Source: Burkholderiales bacterium (lineage in GTDB: Bacteria > Pseudomonadota > Gammaproteobacteria > Burkholderiales > JABEVD01). From it: 33,579 nt of DNA. The translations under genes were made by a program, and so were the position numbers. Positions 17,679 to 24,702 of this stretch are shown piece after piece (the stretch's first letter is position 1; the number at the start of each line of letters is the position of its first letter). The stretch is taken from NCBI GenBank assembly GCA_013044025.1, contig JABEVD010000014.1, positions 1 through 33,579 of the forward strand, in the 5' to 3' direction. A model generated the notes under the pieces. It saw only the letters and a program-made list of their open reading frames with translations, had not been told where the DNA came from and did not search any database.

Positions 17679-19247
17679 ATGCGTTTTGACACGATCATCG
17701 TCGGCTCGGGACTCGCCGGGCTTTCTCTTGCGCTGCATCTTGCCGCAAGCCGAAAAGTTGGCGTGATCACGAAGAAATCGCTCATCACCGGAGCGAGCTA
17801 CCTCGCGCAGGGCGGCATCGCCGCCGTCCTGTCCGAAGACGATTCGATCGATTCGCATGTGCGCGACACGCTGGTGGCCGGCGCAGGCCCTTGCAACGAG
17901 GAAGTGGTGAGATCGGTGGTGAATGCGGGGAAGGACGCCATCCAGTGGCTGATCGACATGCAGGTTCCCTTCACCACCGACCCACTGGACGCCAACCATT
18001 TCCACCTCACTCGCGAAGGCGGCCACAGTTTCCGTCGCATCATCCATGCCGCGGACACCACGGGTCGCGCGGTGCAGCAGACCCTGATCGATCTCATCCA
18101 CAGGAACCCCAACATCACGGTGTTCGAAAACCACATGGCGATCGACCTCATCACCGGGGCGAAACTGGGTCTTCAGGACAACCGCTGCCTGGGGCTTTAT
18201 GCGCTCGACACCGTGGAAAACCGGGTGAAGAGCATCGCGGCAGACAACGTGGTGCTCGCCACGGGCGGCGCGGGAAAAGTCTACCTGTATACGACCAACC
18301 CCGACACCGCGACCGGGGACGTCATCGCCATGGGCTGGAGGGCGGGATGCGAAGTCGCCAACATGGAATTCATCCAGTTCCATCCGACCTGCCTCTATCA
18401 CCCCAGGGAAAAATCCTTCCTGATTTCGGAAGCATTGCGCGGCGAAGGAGGCATCCTGCGCCTTCCGGACGGCACCCGATTCATGCCCGCCCACGACGAG
18501 CGAGCCGAACTCGCCCCGCGCGACATCGTGGCCCGGGCCATCGATTTCGAAATGAAAAAGCGCGGACTGGAATATGTGGTTCTCGACATGACCCACAAGA
18601 GTCCCGAATTCTTGCGCACCCATTTCCCCAACATCTATTCCAGGTGCCTCGAACTCGGCATCAACATCTCGCGCGAGCCGATCCCGGTGGTGCCCGCCGC
18701 ACATTATCTTTGCGGGGGAATCGTCACCGATCTTGCCGGAAGGACCAACATCCCCGGACTCTATGCGATCGGCGAGACGGCCTCCACCGGACTGCACGGC
18801 GCGAACCGGCTCGCCAGCAATTCGCTGCTGGAATGCCTGGTTTTCTCCATGGAAGCTGCGAAAGACATCCTGGCATCCGCCCCCGGGCCTTGCCCCGAAC
18901 TTCCGCAATGGGACGAAAGCCGGGTCACAGACGCCGACGAGGAAATCGTGATCCATCACAACTGGTCGGAGCTGCGCCGCTTCATGTGGAATTATGTCGG
19001 CATCGTCCGAACCAACAAGAGACTGGAAAGAGCCCACAACCGGATCAGGCTGCTCGCAGCCGAAATCGAGGAATATTACTCCAACTTCCGGGTGAGCCAG
19101 GATCTGCTCGAACTCAGGAATCTCGTGCTCACCGCCGAGCTCATCGTGAAAAGCGCAATGCTGCGACGCGAGAGCCGCGGACTCCATTACAGCCGCGACT
19201 TCCCGGAGCGACTCGAAATCGCCTACGATTCCGTTCTGAGGCACTGA
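17679..19247 (+). CDS. nadB: L-aspartate oxidase
   Basis: FAD enzyme oxidising L-aspartate to iminoaspartate, the first step of de novo NAD synthesis. The 522-residue protein has the N-terminal dinucleotide fold (TIIVGSGLAGLSLALHLA), the LAQGGIAAVL loop, the substrate-site segment REGGHSFRRIIHAADTTGRA, and the C-terminal helical domain typical of the fumarate reductase/aspartate oxidase family (VGIVRTNKRLERAHNRIRLL). Divergent from rpoE, as in E. coli. Neither nadA nor nadC is in the window. A GC-rich hairpin without T-tract follows the stop. Confidence 0.96.
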   Translation: MRFDTIIVGSGLAGLSLALHLAASRKVGVITKKSLITGASYLAQGGIAAVLSEDDSIDSHVRDTLVAGAGPCNEEVVRSVVNAGKDAIQWLIDMQVPFTTDPLDANHFHLTREGGHSFRRIIHAADTTGRAVQQTLIDLIHRNPNITVFENHMAIDLITGAKLGLQDNRCLGLYALDTVENRVKSIAADNVVLATGGAGKVYLYTTNPDTATGDVIAMGWRAGCEVANMEFIQFHPTCLYHPREKSFLISEALRGEGGILRLPDGTRFMPAHDERAELAPRDIVARAIDFEMKKRGLEYVVLDMTHKSPEFLRTHFPNIYSRCLELGINISREPIPVVPAAHYLCGGIVTDLAGRTNIPGLYAIGETASTGLHGANRLASNSLLECLVFSMEAAKDILASAPGPCPELPQWDESRVTDADEEIVIHHNWSELRRFMWNYVGIVRTNKRLERAHNRIRLLAAEIEEYYSNFRVSQDLLELRNLVLTAELIVKSAMLRRESRGLHYSRDFPERLEIAYDSVLRH

Positions 19248-19323
19248 TTACAATGCCGCGCAGTGCGGGCAGGAGCGCGCGGCCGGATCACCATCACCTG
19301 CCGGAATCAATCAAGGAGCAAAC

Positions 19324-19836
19324 ATGAAAAAAATCGCTTTTGCACTTCTCTTTCTCGGAATGAGCGCTGCACACGCCGAAAAAACCGTGATCGACATGCA
19401 TCTCGTCGATGCAAAGGGAGTCGGCAAAATGATCGGACACATCCAGGCTGAAGACAGCCCGTACGGGCTGCTGCTCACCCCGGATCTTTCCGACCTCACC
19501 CCGGGAATCCACGGCTTCCACGTCCACCAGAATCCGGATTGCGGATCCAGGGAGATGGAAGGAAAGATGGTCCCGGGACTTGCCGCGGGCGGACATTACG
19601 ATCCATCCCATGCGGAACATCATGAGGGCCCCTATGCTTCCGGACATCTGGGCGACCTGCCCGCCCTCACGGTCGACGCGGAAGGCCATGCGAAGCTTGC
19701 GGTGCTGGCTCCGCGCCTCAAGGTATCCGACCTCAAGGGAAGATCGCTCATGATCCATGCCGGAGGCGACAACTATTCCGACAAGCCCGCGCTCGGTGGA
19801 GGCGGCCCGCGCATGGCCTGCGGCGTGGCGCAGTGA
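19324..19836 (+). CDS. sodC: Superoxide dismutase [Cu-Zn], periplasmic
   Basis: Converts superoxide to peroxide and oxygen in the periplasm. The 170-residue precursor has a signal peptide (MKKIAFALLFLGMSAAHA). Metal ligands visible by family pattern are H66 and H68 (GFHVHQN), H91 (HYDPSH), H100 (HEGPY), D111 (HLGDLP) and H145 (MIHAGGDN). C73 and C166 would form the conserved disulfide. A good ribosome binding site AAGGAG lies 5 nt before the ATG. It follows nadB by 76 nt and converges on the reductase gene with a single base between the two stop codons. Location beside an NO-detoxification module suggests a role in limiting superoxide/NO chemistry, which is inference. Confidence 0.95.
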   Translation: MKKIAFALLFLGMSAAHAEKTVIDMHLVDAKGVGKMIGHIQAEDSPYGLLLTPDLSDLTPGIHGFHVHQNPDCGSREMEGKMVPGLAAGGHYDPSHAEHHEGPYASGHLGDLPALTVDAEGHAKLAVLAPRLKVSDLKGRSLMIHAGGDNYSDKPALGGGGPRMACGVAQ

Positions 19837-19837
19837 T

Positions 19838-20806
19838 TCAACTGGCGGGAACGAAGGGATCCGCGTAAATGTCCCGCATCGACGCCCCCGCCAGGAAAGC
19901 CTTTTTCTTTGCGGCATTCACCATGGCCGGATTGCCGCAAAGATATACCCTCCATCCGGAAATCCTGGGCACTTCCGCCAGAGCGACATCCAGCACCGTG
20001 CCGAAAGCATATCCCTGCGGAGCCTCCCCTTCGGAAATGCAAGGCGTATAGCTGAAATTCGGATATTTCTCCGCCATCTCGCGCAATTCATCGACGAGAT
20101 ACAATCCGTCGACGTTCAGGCTGCCGTGAAATAGGTGGATCGGTCCCTTGTGCCCGTTGTGTAGCGCATCCCGGATGATTCCGTACAGGGGCGCAAGACC
20201 GGATCCGGTTCCGATCAGAAGCAAGCCCTGATCCGGATTGCCGTGCGCATAAAAGCAGTCTCCGGCAGCTTCGGACATTTCGATCTGATCCCCAGGACCC
20301 AGCACATCGTGGATCCAGGTGCTGACTTTGCCCTGCGGAATCTTCCTCACATGCAGTTCCAGATATCCGTCGAGTTCGGCCACGCTGGCGAGCGAATAGC
20401 TGCGCACCGTGGACTCGTCCTTGAACAGATTGACGTACTGCCCCGCCCGGTATTCGAATGGCCCGGCAGGGTAAAGCTTGACCCGACTGATTTCCGGGTT
20501 GAGCGGCTCGATCCCGATCACCGAAGCGGAAAGTTTTCCGGTCCCTTCCTCGGGGAAGGCGACTTCCAGCTCCTCGTTCGGCCGACAGGAACAGGCCATG
20601 AAATAATTCTGCTCCACCAGAGTGGGCTTCAGCCCCTTCTGCGCTTCGGGAGGAACCTTTCCCTTCACCGCGCGCATCAGGCAGGTCTGGCAAACCCCCG
20701 CCCTGCAGGAGGAAGGCACCGGCACACCACTTGAAGTCAGGCAGTCGAGCACCGACTGCTTCTCCCCGCAGTCGTAGGACTGCCCATGAAAAACGATCCT
20801 GGTCAT
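19838..20806 (-). CDS. [2Fe-2S] ferredoxin / FAD / NAD(P)H oxidoreductase
   Basis: Electron-transfer flavoprotein of the ferredoxin-NADP reductase superfamily, 322 residues from ATG 20806. An N-terminal plant-type ferredoxin domain has C34, C39, C42 and C72 (SSCRAGVCQTC ... YFMACSC). The FAD domain has RSYSLAS. The NAD(P) domain has GTGSGLAPLYG and the C-terminal YLCGNPAMV. Similar three-part reductases serve ring-hydroxylating oxygenases, phenol/methane monooxygenases and CDP-6-deoxyhexulose reductase, but no oxygenase or sugar-modification gene is nearby. It starts 16 nt downstream of a truncated haemoglobin gene on the same strand, so it probably reduces that globin. Partner assignment is inference. 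The longer open frame upstream lacks a fitting N-terminus. Confidence 0.85.
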   Translation of the reverse strand: MTRIVFHGQSYDCGEKQSVLDCLTSSGVPVPSSCRAGVCQTCLMRAVKGKVPPEAQKGLKPTLVEQNYFMACSCRPNEELEVAFPEEGTGKLSASVIGIEPLNPEISRVKLYPAGPFEYRAGQYVNLFKDESTVRSYSLASVAELDGYLELHVRKIPQGKVSTWIHDVLGPGDQIEMSEAAGDCFYAHGNPDQGLLLIGTGSGLAPLYGIIRDALHNGHKGPIHLFHGSLNVDGLYLVDELREMAEKYPNFSYTPCISEGEAPQGYAFGTVLDVALAEVPRISGWRVYLCGNPAMVNAAKKKAFLAGASMRDIYADPFVPAS

Positions 20807-20822
20807 GATGTGCCGGCTCCGA

Positions 20823-21191
20823 TCACTTGCCCAGAACGTCGTTGCGGGTGCTTTCTGCAATCGCCGCAGCCTGGGCGATCAGATCGCCAGGAACATTGAG
20901 TTCGGTAAGGGTGGCCGCGATGTTTTCCATCACTGCGTCGAAATGGGAGTCATTGAGTCCCTGGGCAACGAGGTGGGCATGGCCGCGCCTCATGTCTTCG
21001 CCGGTATAGTTGTTCGGGCCGCCGAACGCCATCGTCAGGAATGCCTTCTGCTTGGCAGCCTGCCTGTCCATGTCGACGCCGTCGAAGAAACGGCTGATCC
21101 GGTCGTCGGCAAGAACCTTGCGATAGAAAATGTCGACGGCCACATTGACGGCAGCTTCGCCTCCGATCTTGTCATACAGACTTTCGCTCAT
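20823..21191 (-). CDS. Group 1 truncated haemoglobin (TrHbN type)
   Basis: 122-residue 2-on-2 globin beginning SESLYDKIGGEAAVNVAVDIFY, with a B10-like tyrosine (Y23), the glycine motif FGGPNNYTG of group 1, and the proximal heme histidine at H71 (MRRGHAHLV). Group 1 proteins of this sort can act as NO dioxygenases when supplied with electrons. The ATG at 21191 has AAGGA 6 nt upstream; an upstream in-frame ATG at 21245 would add 18 residues not seen in the family and sits in the mRNA leader. It is followed by the reductase gene and is divergent from nsrR, with an NsrR-like operator on its promoter. Confidence 0.92.
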   Translation of the reverse strand: MSESLYDKIGGEAAVNVAVDIFYRKVLADDRISRFFDGVDMDRQAAKQKAFLTMAFGGPNNYTGEDMRRGHAHLVAQGLNDSHFDAVMENIAATLTELNVPGDLIAQAAAIAESTRNDVLGK

Positions 21192-21279
21192 AACTTTTCC
21201 TTTCAGTAGTTGGCAGTTCAGCAGCTTGCGGTTTTCCGAATGCAAGATTAAGATCAGAGGAAGATCCCAACCGGTTTAT

Positions 21280-21302
21280 AACATGCATTCGAGATACATG
21301 TT
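21280..21302. promoter_or_regulatory. NsrR-type operator (23-bp palindrome)
   Basis: Left half AACATGCATTC (21280-21290), central G at 21291, right half AGATACATGTT (21292-21302). It has the exact 11-1-11 geometry of the published NsrR motif (AAGATGCATTT, N, and its complement). The halves match each other at 8 of 11 positions, and symmetry extends two more bases each side (21278-21304). The site covers the -10 box and start region of the globin promoter, so bound NsrR should block it; NO damage to the NsrR cluster would release it. Confidence 0.8.
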
Positions 21303-21326
21303 ATTTCCCGCAGATCCATTTGTCAA
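21298..21326 (-). promoter_or_regulatory. Sigma-70 promoter of the globin-reductase operon
   Basis: On the minus strand a perfect -35 TTGACA (21326-21321) is followed after 17 nt by -10 TAACAT (21303-21298). The start would be near 21291, giving a leader of about 100 nt before the globin ATG. The -10 box lies inside the right half of the NsrR palindrome. Confidence 0.75.
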
Positions 21327-21356
21327 CAAGTAATCCGACTTTTTACTGGAAAAATT

Positions 21357-21800
21357 TTGAGGCTCACGCTTTATTCCGATTATTCGCTCCGCGTACTGCT
21401 CTACCTGACCTACAAGGGCGAAGAGACGGTGACGATCACGGAGCTGGCCGAATTCTACAAGAGCTCGCGCAACCACCTGGTGAAGGTGGTGCACAACCTC
21501 GGGATCACCGGATTCATTTCCACTTCCCGCGGAAAACACGGCGGGATCCGGCTGGCGAAACCTCCCGAAGAGATCACGGTGGGGGAAGTGGTCCGGCACA
21601 CCGAACCCGATTTCGAGCTCCTGGAATGCTTCAATCCGGAAACAGACCGATGCGTGATCACGCGAACGTGCCGCCTGAAATCCGTTCTTTTCGATGCACA
21701 GAACGCTTTCATGGCCATTCTCGACCGCTACACGCTGGCCGAAGTGGCCGCCAAGGCGAGGACGCCCGCTGACTTCAAAAAGATCCCGATCGTGCAGTGA
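21357..21800 (+). CDS. nsrR: NO-sensing Rrf2 family repressor NsrR
   Basis: [Fe-S] transcriptional repressor that loses DNA binding on reaction with nitric oxide. The 147-residue protein begins MRLTLYSDYSLRVLLYL, has a winged helix with TITELAEFYKSSRNHLVKVVHNLG and the wing SRGKHGGIRLAKPP, and three cluster cysteines C91, C99 and C105 (ECFNPETDRCVITRTCRLK; CX7CX5C spacing as in B. subtilis NsrR). D8, a cluster ligand in some NsrR proteins, is present. The start is TTG at 21357, chosen as it gives the canonical N-terminus with a GGA 9 nt upstream. It is divergent from the globin gene. Its last 26 nt overlap the 3' end of the opposing ROK kinase gene. Confidence 0.92.
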   Translation: MRLTLYSDYSLRVLLYLTYKGEETVTITELAEFYKSSRNHLVKVVHNLGITGFISTSRGKHGGIRLAKPPEEITVGEVVRHTEPDFELLECFNPETDRCVITRTCRLKSVLFDAQNAFMAILDRYTLAEVAAKARTPADFKKIPIVQ

Positions 21801-22689
21801 GCAGGGCTGCGCCCAGCATTCCGGCGCGATCGCCTGAATTCGAGACTGCCACGCCGATTTTGCCGCGCAGCACCGGGATCAGATCTTCTTCGAGCTTCGC
21901 ATCGAAACTCCGCTTCATGAGATGCCACGATTGTGAAAGCCCGCCTCCCACGATCACCTGCGGAACATCCACCACTTTCAGGACATGGGCGAGCGCGGCA
22001 GCCAGGTTTTGTCCGGCCTCCCCAAAGCAGGCAATGGCTTCCCGATCCCCGCTTTCTGCGAGCGATGCGATTTCCCTGGCATTGAGCGCCTTTCCGGTTT
22101 TTTCCAGATAGGATTTGGCCACGCCGCTCGCCGAAGCATACTGCTCGAGGCAGCCACGGTTTCCGCATCCGCAGGGCCTTCCGCCCGGCTCGACGATGAG
22201 ATGGCCGATTTCCATCGCCACGCCGCGCTCTCCGGGATAAGGCATCCCCTTCAGGACGAGACCGCCGCCCACCCCGGTTCCCAGCCCCACGTAGATCAGG
22301 CTGGATCGCCCCGAGAGGGCATGCTCCCCATAGGCCGCTGCAAGCGCATCGTTCTCGACGCGAAAAGGGATTTCGAAACGGGAGGAAAACGGCGTGGCAA
22401 GATCCACGTCGCATAATCCAGGCAGATTGGGAGAACTGGCAAGTCGCCCTGTCTGCGGATCGATGAAACCGGGAAACCCCATCCCTGCAGCGGAAATATC
22501 CGGAAATTCGGCGATCGCCTGCGAAACAGCTTCGAAAATGATCTCCAGTATCTTTTCGAGAGGATGGTGATTTTCGGCGCAGATCCCTGCAAAATCCGCC
22601 TCGAAACGCCTTTCCCAGACCAGATCGAGTCCATCGAAAACCCCCACCCTGAGATTGGTCCCGCCCACATCCATCCCGACGAGATGCAT
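21775..22689 (-). CDS. ROK family sugar kinase (probable glucokinase)
   Basis: 304-residue ATP-dependent sugar kinase of the ROK family. It has the phosphate-binding DVGGTNLRVGV at 7-17, the catalytic Asp in VENDALAAAYGE (D114), the second ATP motif GLGTGVGGGLV, and the ROK zinc site with H163, C173, C175 and C180 (GHLIVEPGGRPCGCGNRGC). There is no N-terminal DNA-binding domain, so it is a kinase rather than a Mlc/NagC-type repressor. The ATG at 22689 shares one base with the GH57 stop (TGATG), indicating translational coupling in the glycogen operon; glucose freed from glycogen is therefore the likely substrate. N-acetylglucosamine, fructose or mannose cannot be excluded by sequence alone. 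Confidence 0.88.
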   Translation of the reverse strand: MHLVGMDVGGTNLRVGVFDGLDLVWERRFEADFAGICAENHHPLEKILEIIFEAVSQAIAEFPDISAAGMGFPGFIDPQTGRLASSPNLPGLCDVDLATPFSSRFEIPFRVENDALAAAYGEHALSGRSSLIYVGLGTGVGGGLVLKGMPYPGERGVAMEIGHLIVEPGGRPCGCGNRGCLEQYASASGVAKSYLEKTGKALNAREIASLAESGDREAIACFGEAGQNLAAALAHVLKVVDVPQVIVGGGLSQSWHLMKRSFDAKLEEDLIPVLRGKIGVAVSNSGDRAGMLGAALLTARSGSF

Positions 22690-24680
22690 CACATCACTTC
22701 CAGGGAAATGGATACGTTTCCGCCGGTTTCTTCCGGCCTGAAGGAAAGGGTGATCGACACCGCCTGCATGATCTTCTCGAATCCCGCCTCCGATTGCGAA
22801 ACGCTGAAAAATGGCTTCGCATGGAATTCCATTCCTGGAGAAAGCGCGATCCGCACTTTTCCGCCCATCACGTCGTCTTCCAGCAGGAGGGATTTCAGGT
22901 TGCGAACCGCAAGGGCTTCGCCGAATCCGCCCAGGATATCCTCCCCGATCCGGTATCTTCCCGCAGGACCGTCGCAGCTCGGCATGGCCAGATGAATTTC
23001 GATCGAAAAAACCCCTCCGGAAATTTCGCCTGTAAAGGCATATTCCGCGACGAGGCGGGCATCTTCCAGCCTGAAATTCTTCCGGACCGATCCGCCCGGA
23101 TAATCCGCCTGGAAGGATGCGCCGTTCTCTGCGCCCGCCTCCTGCCGATAAGCGAGTGAAGTCCACCACTTGTCCATGAAGAGACGCTTGCCGCCCTCCT
23201 CGATCTTCAGGTCCTCCGGCAGGATCCTGTGCTTGAATCCCATATTTTCATGGGGATTGGCGATGCCGCTTCCCTTGTATTCGGTTTCTTCCTGGAAATG
23301 GATCTTCTTGTGATAATGTTCTGCGGGCGCTGCCAGGGTATCGCCGAAATTGTGGGAAAGATCATACGAATCCCATTCGCAGATCGAAGCGCTCCCGTCC
23401 AGCCTGAGGGCGATCTGCTGCTTTTCGTTGTGGACGAAGAGCTCGTCGCATCCGTCGAGATCGAGGTCCTGCGCTTCCTTCGACGGTCGCGGAGAAACCT
23501 CGTCCAGCATCTTTTCCAGCCTGACGATGGCATGATAAATGGCGCGCCTCAGATGGGGAAGATAGAGCCCGCCGAACAGGCCGTGCCAGTAAGCGTCGTT
23601 GGCCTGCGCCTCGAACAGGGCTTCCTGCATCCCGGTCTTCCTGGATTTTTTGGGAAGCGCATCGTACCTTGCGGAAAGCGCGAGCATCCTCTTGTGCATC
23701 CAGTTCGATTCCGGATAGCGGCTCAGGAAATTCTTCCAGATCCCGCCGCGCAAGAATGCCTTGTTCCGGTCGAAATTCCCGGAATTCTTCGATTCCTGAA
23801 CGAGGTCCGCATAATGGTGCGCGGCCGGAACCGGCAGCGTCCATTCGTTCATCTCGATATAGGAGGTGGTGGGAAGATAGATCACTCCCCGGGTCTTCGC
23901 CTCCTTCCGGTAGTCCGAATAGCGCATGGTGCGGATGATTTTCGAGGAAAGCACCCCTTCCACGAAATCCTTCAGCCATCCCTGTTCATACACCCAGTGG
24001 TAGGTTTCCGGCCAGATGCCGAATTTCTCGATGTCGTCGAAATAGATCGCTGCGGGATTGCCCTCTTCTTTCGCGAGGCTCTCGAGATAGGCGACCGCCT
24101 CATGCGCCGGCGCAAAGGGCAGCCGGTAGCGCAGCGCTTCCGAAATCGGAAAAAGGTCGAGCCTCCTGCCGTCTTCCTCGGTGGTGAAATAGCCGTCGAG
24201 TTCTGCAGCGGTTTTCCCGGTGCAGAGAAAGTGATAGTCGTCGACGGTGGTGTAGGTAATTCCGGCATCGGCAAGCGCGGGCACCACGGTCGCCTCCCAC
24301 ACCCGCTCGGTGAGCCATGCACCCTGCGGGGTCTGCCCCAGGGTTTTCTCCAGGCGCTTCGAAAGCCTCGTCACCTGGGAAACCCGGTCGCGGTACGGAA
24401 TGACGGCGAGCACCGGTTCGGTATAGCCTGCGCCGAAAATCTCGGCCTGACCTCTTTCCACCATTTCCTTCAGCAGCCTGATCTCCGCAGGATAACGCTT
24501 GTAGAGATAATCATAAAGCCAGCCGCTGAAATGGATCGAGAACCTGAATTCAGGATAGGCGTGCATCGCACGCAGGAAGGGACCGTAACAGCGCGCCTGC
24601 GCATCGTCTATGACATGATCGAAATTTCCGACAGGCTGGTGGGCATGAACGCCGAGAAGCAGGGATACCGTTTTTTCCAT
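22689..24680 (-). CDS. GH57 4-alpha-glucanotransferase / alpha-amylase
   Basis: 663-residue GH57 enzyme closely resembling the Thermococcus litoralis 4-alpha-glucanotransferase type in length and motifs. Visible are the N-terminal GVHAHQPVGNFD, IFGAGYTEPVLAVIP, the nucleophile in WLTERVWE (E125), the acid/base region YFDDIEKFGIWP (D215 or D216), and then the beta-rich C-terminal DUF1925/DUF1926 domains. It would rearrange or shorten alpha-1,4-glucans. No signal peptide is seen, so it is cytoplasmic and acts on internal glycogen or maltodextrin. It starts 22 nt after the second GH57 gene and is coupled to the ROK kinase downstream. Transferase versus hydrolase activity cannot be settled from sequence. 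Confidence 0.92.
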   Translation of the reverse strand: MEKTVSLLLGVHAHQPVGNFDHVIDDAQARCYGPFLRAMHAYPEFRFSIHFSGWLYDYLYKRYPAEIRLLKEMVERGQAEIFGAGYTEPVLAVIPYRDRVSQVTRLSKRLEKTLGQTPQGAWLTERVWEATVVPALADAGITYTTVDDYHFLCTGKTAAELDGYFTTEEDGRRLDLFPISEALRYRLPFAPAHEAVAYLESLAKEEGNPAAIYFDDIEKFGIWPETYHWVYEQGWLKDFVEGVLSSKIIRTMRYSDYRKEAKTRGVIYLPTTSYIEMNEWTLPVPAAHHYADLVQESKNSGNFDRNKAFLRGGIWKNFLSRYPESNWMHKRMLALSARYDALPKKSRKTGMQEALFEAQANDAYWHGLFGGLYLPHLRRAIYHAIVRLEKMLDEVSPRPSKEAQDLDLDGCDELFVHNEKQQIALRLDGSASICEWDSYDLSHNFGDTLAAPAEHYHKKIHFQEETEYKGSGIANPHENMGFKHRILPEDLKIEEGGKRLFMDKWWTSLAYRQEAGAENGASFQADYPGGSVRKNFRLEDARLVAEYAFTGEISGGVFSIEIHLAMPSCDGPAGRYRIGEDILGGFGEALAVRNLKSLLLEDDVMGGKVRIALSPGMEFHAKPFFSVSQSEAGFEKIMQAVSITLSFRPEETGGNVSISLEVM

Positions 24681-24702
24681 TGCAGTTTTTTTCTTTGGTT
24701 AT

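Noticed and set aside
17592-19244. 550-codon minus-strand open frame opposite nadB
   Set aside because: The plus strand encodes a complete L-aspartate oxidase; the antisense frame has no recognisable motif.
19255-19283. GC-rich hairpin (GCCGCGC/GCGCGGC) between nadB and sodC as a terminator
   Set aside because: There is no T-tract after it and the sodC ribosome binding site follows; a pause or partial terminator is possible but not supported.
22690-23169. N-terminal extension of the ROK kinase frame
   Set aside because: It lies inside the GH57 gene in another frame; the ROK fold starts precisely at the ATG at 22689.
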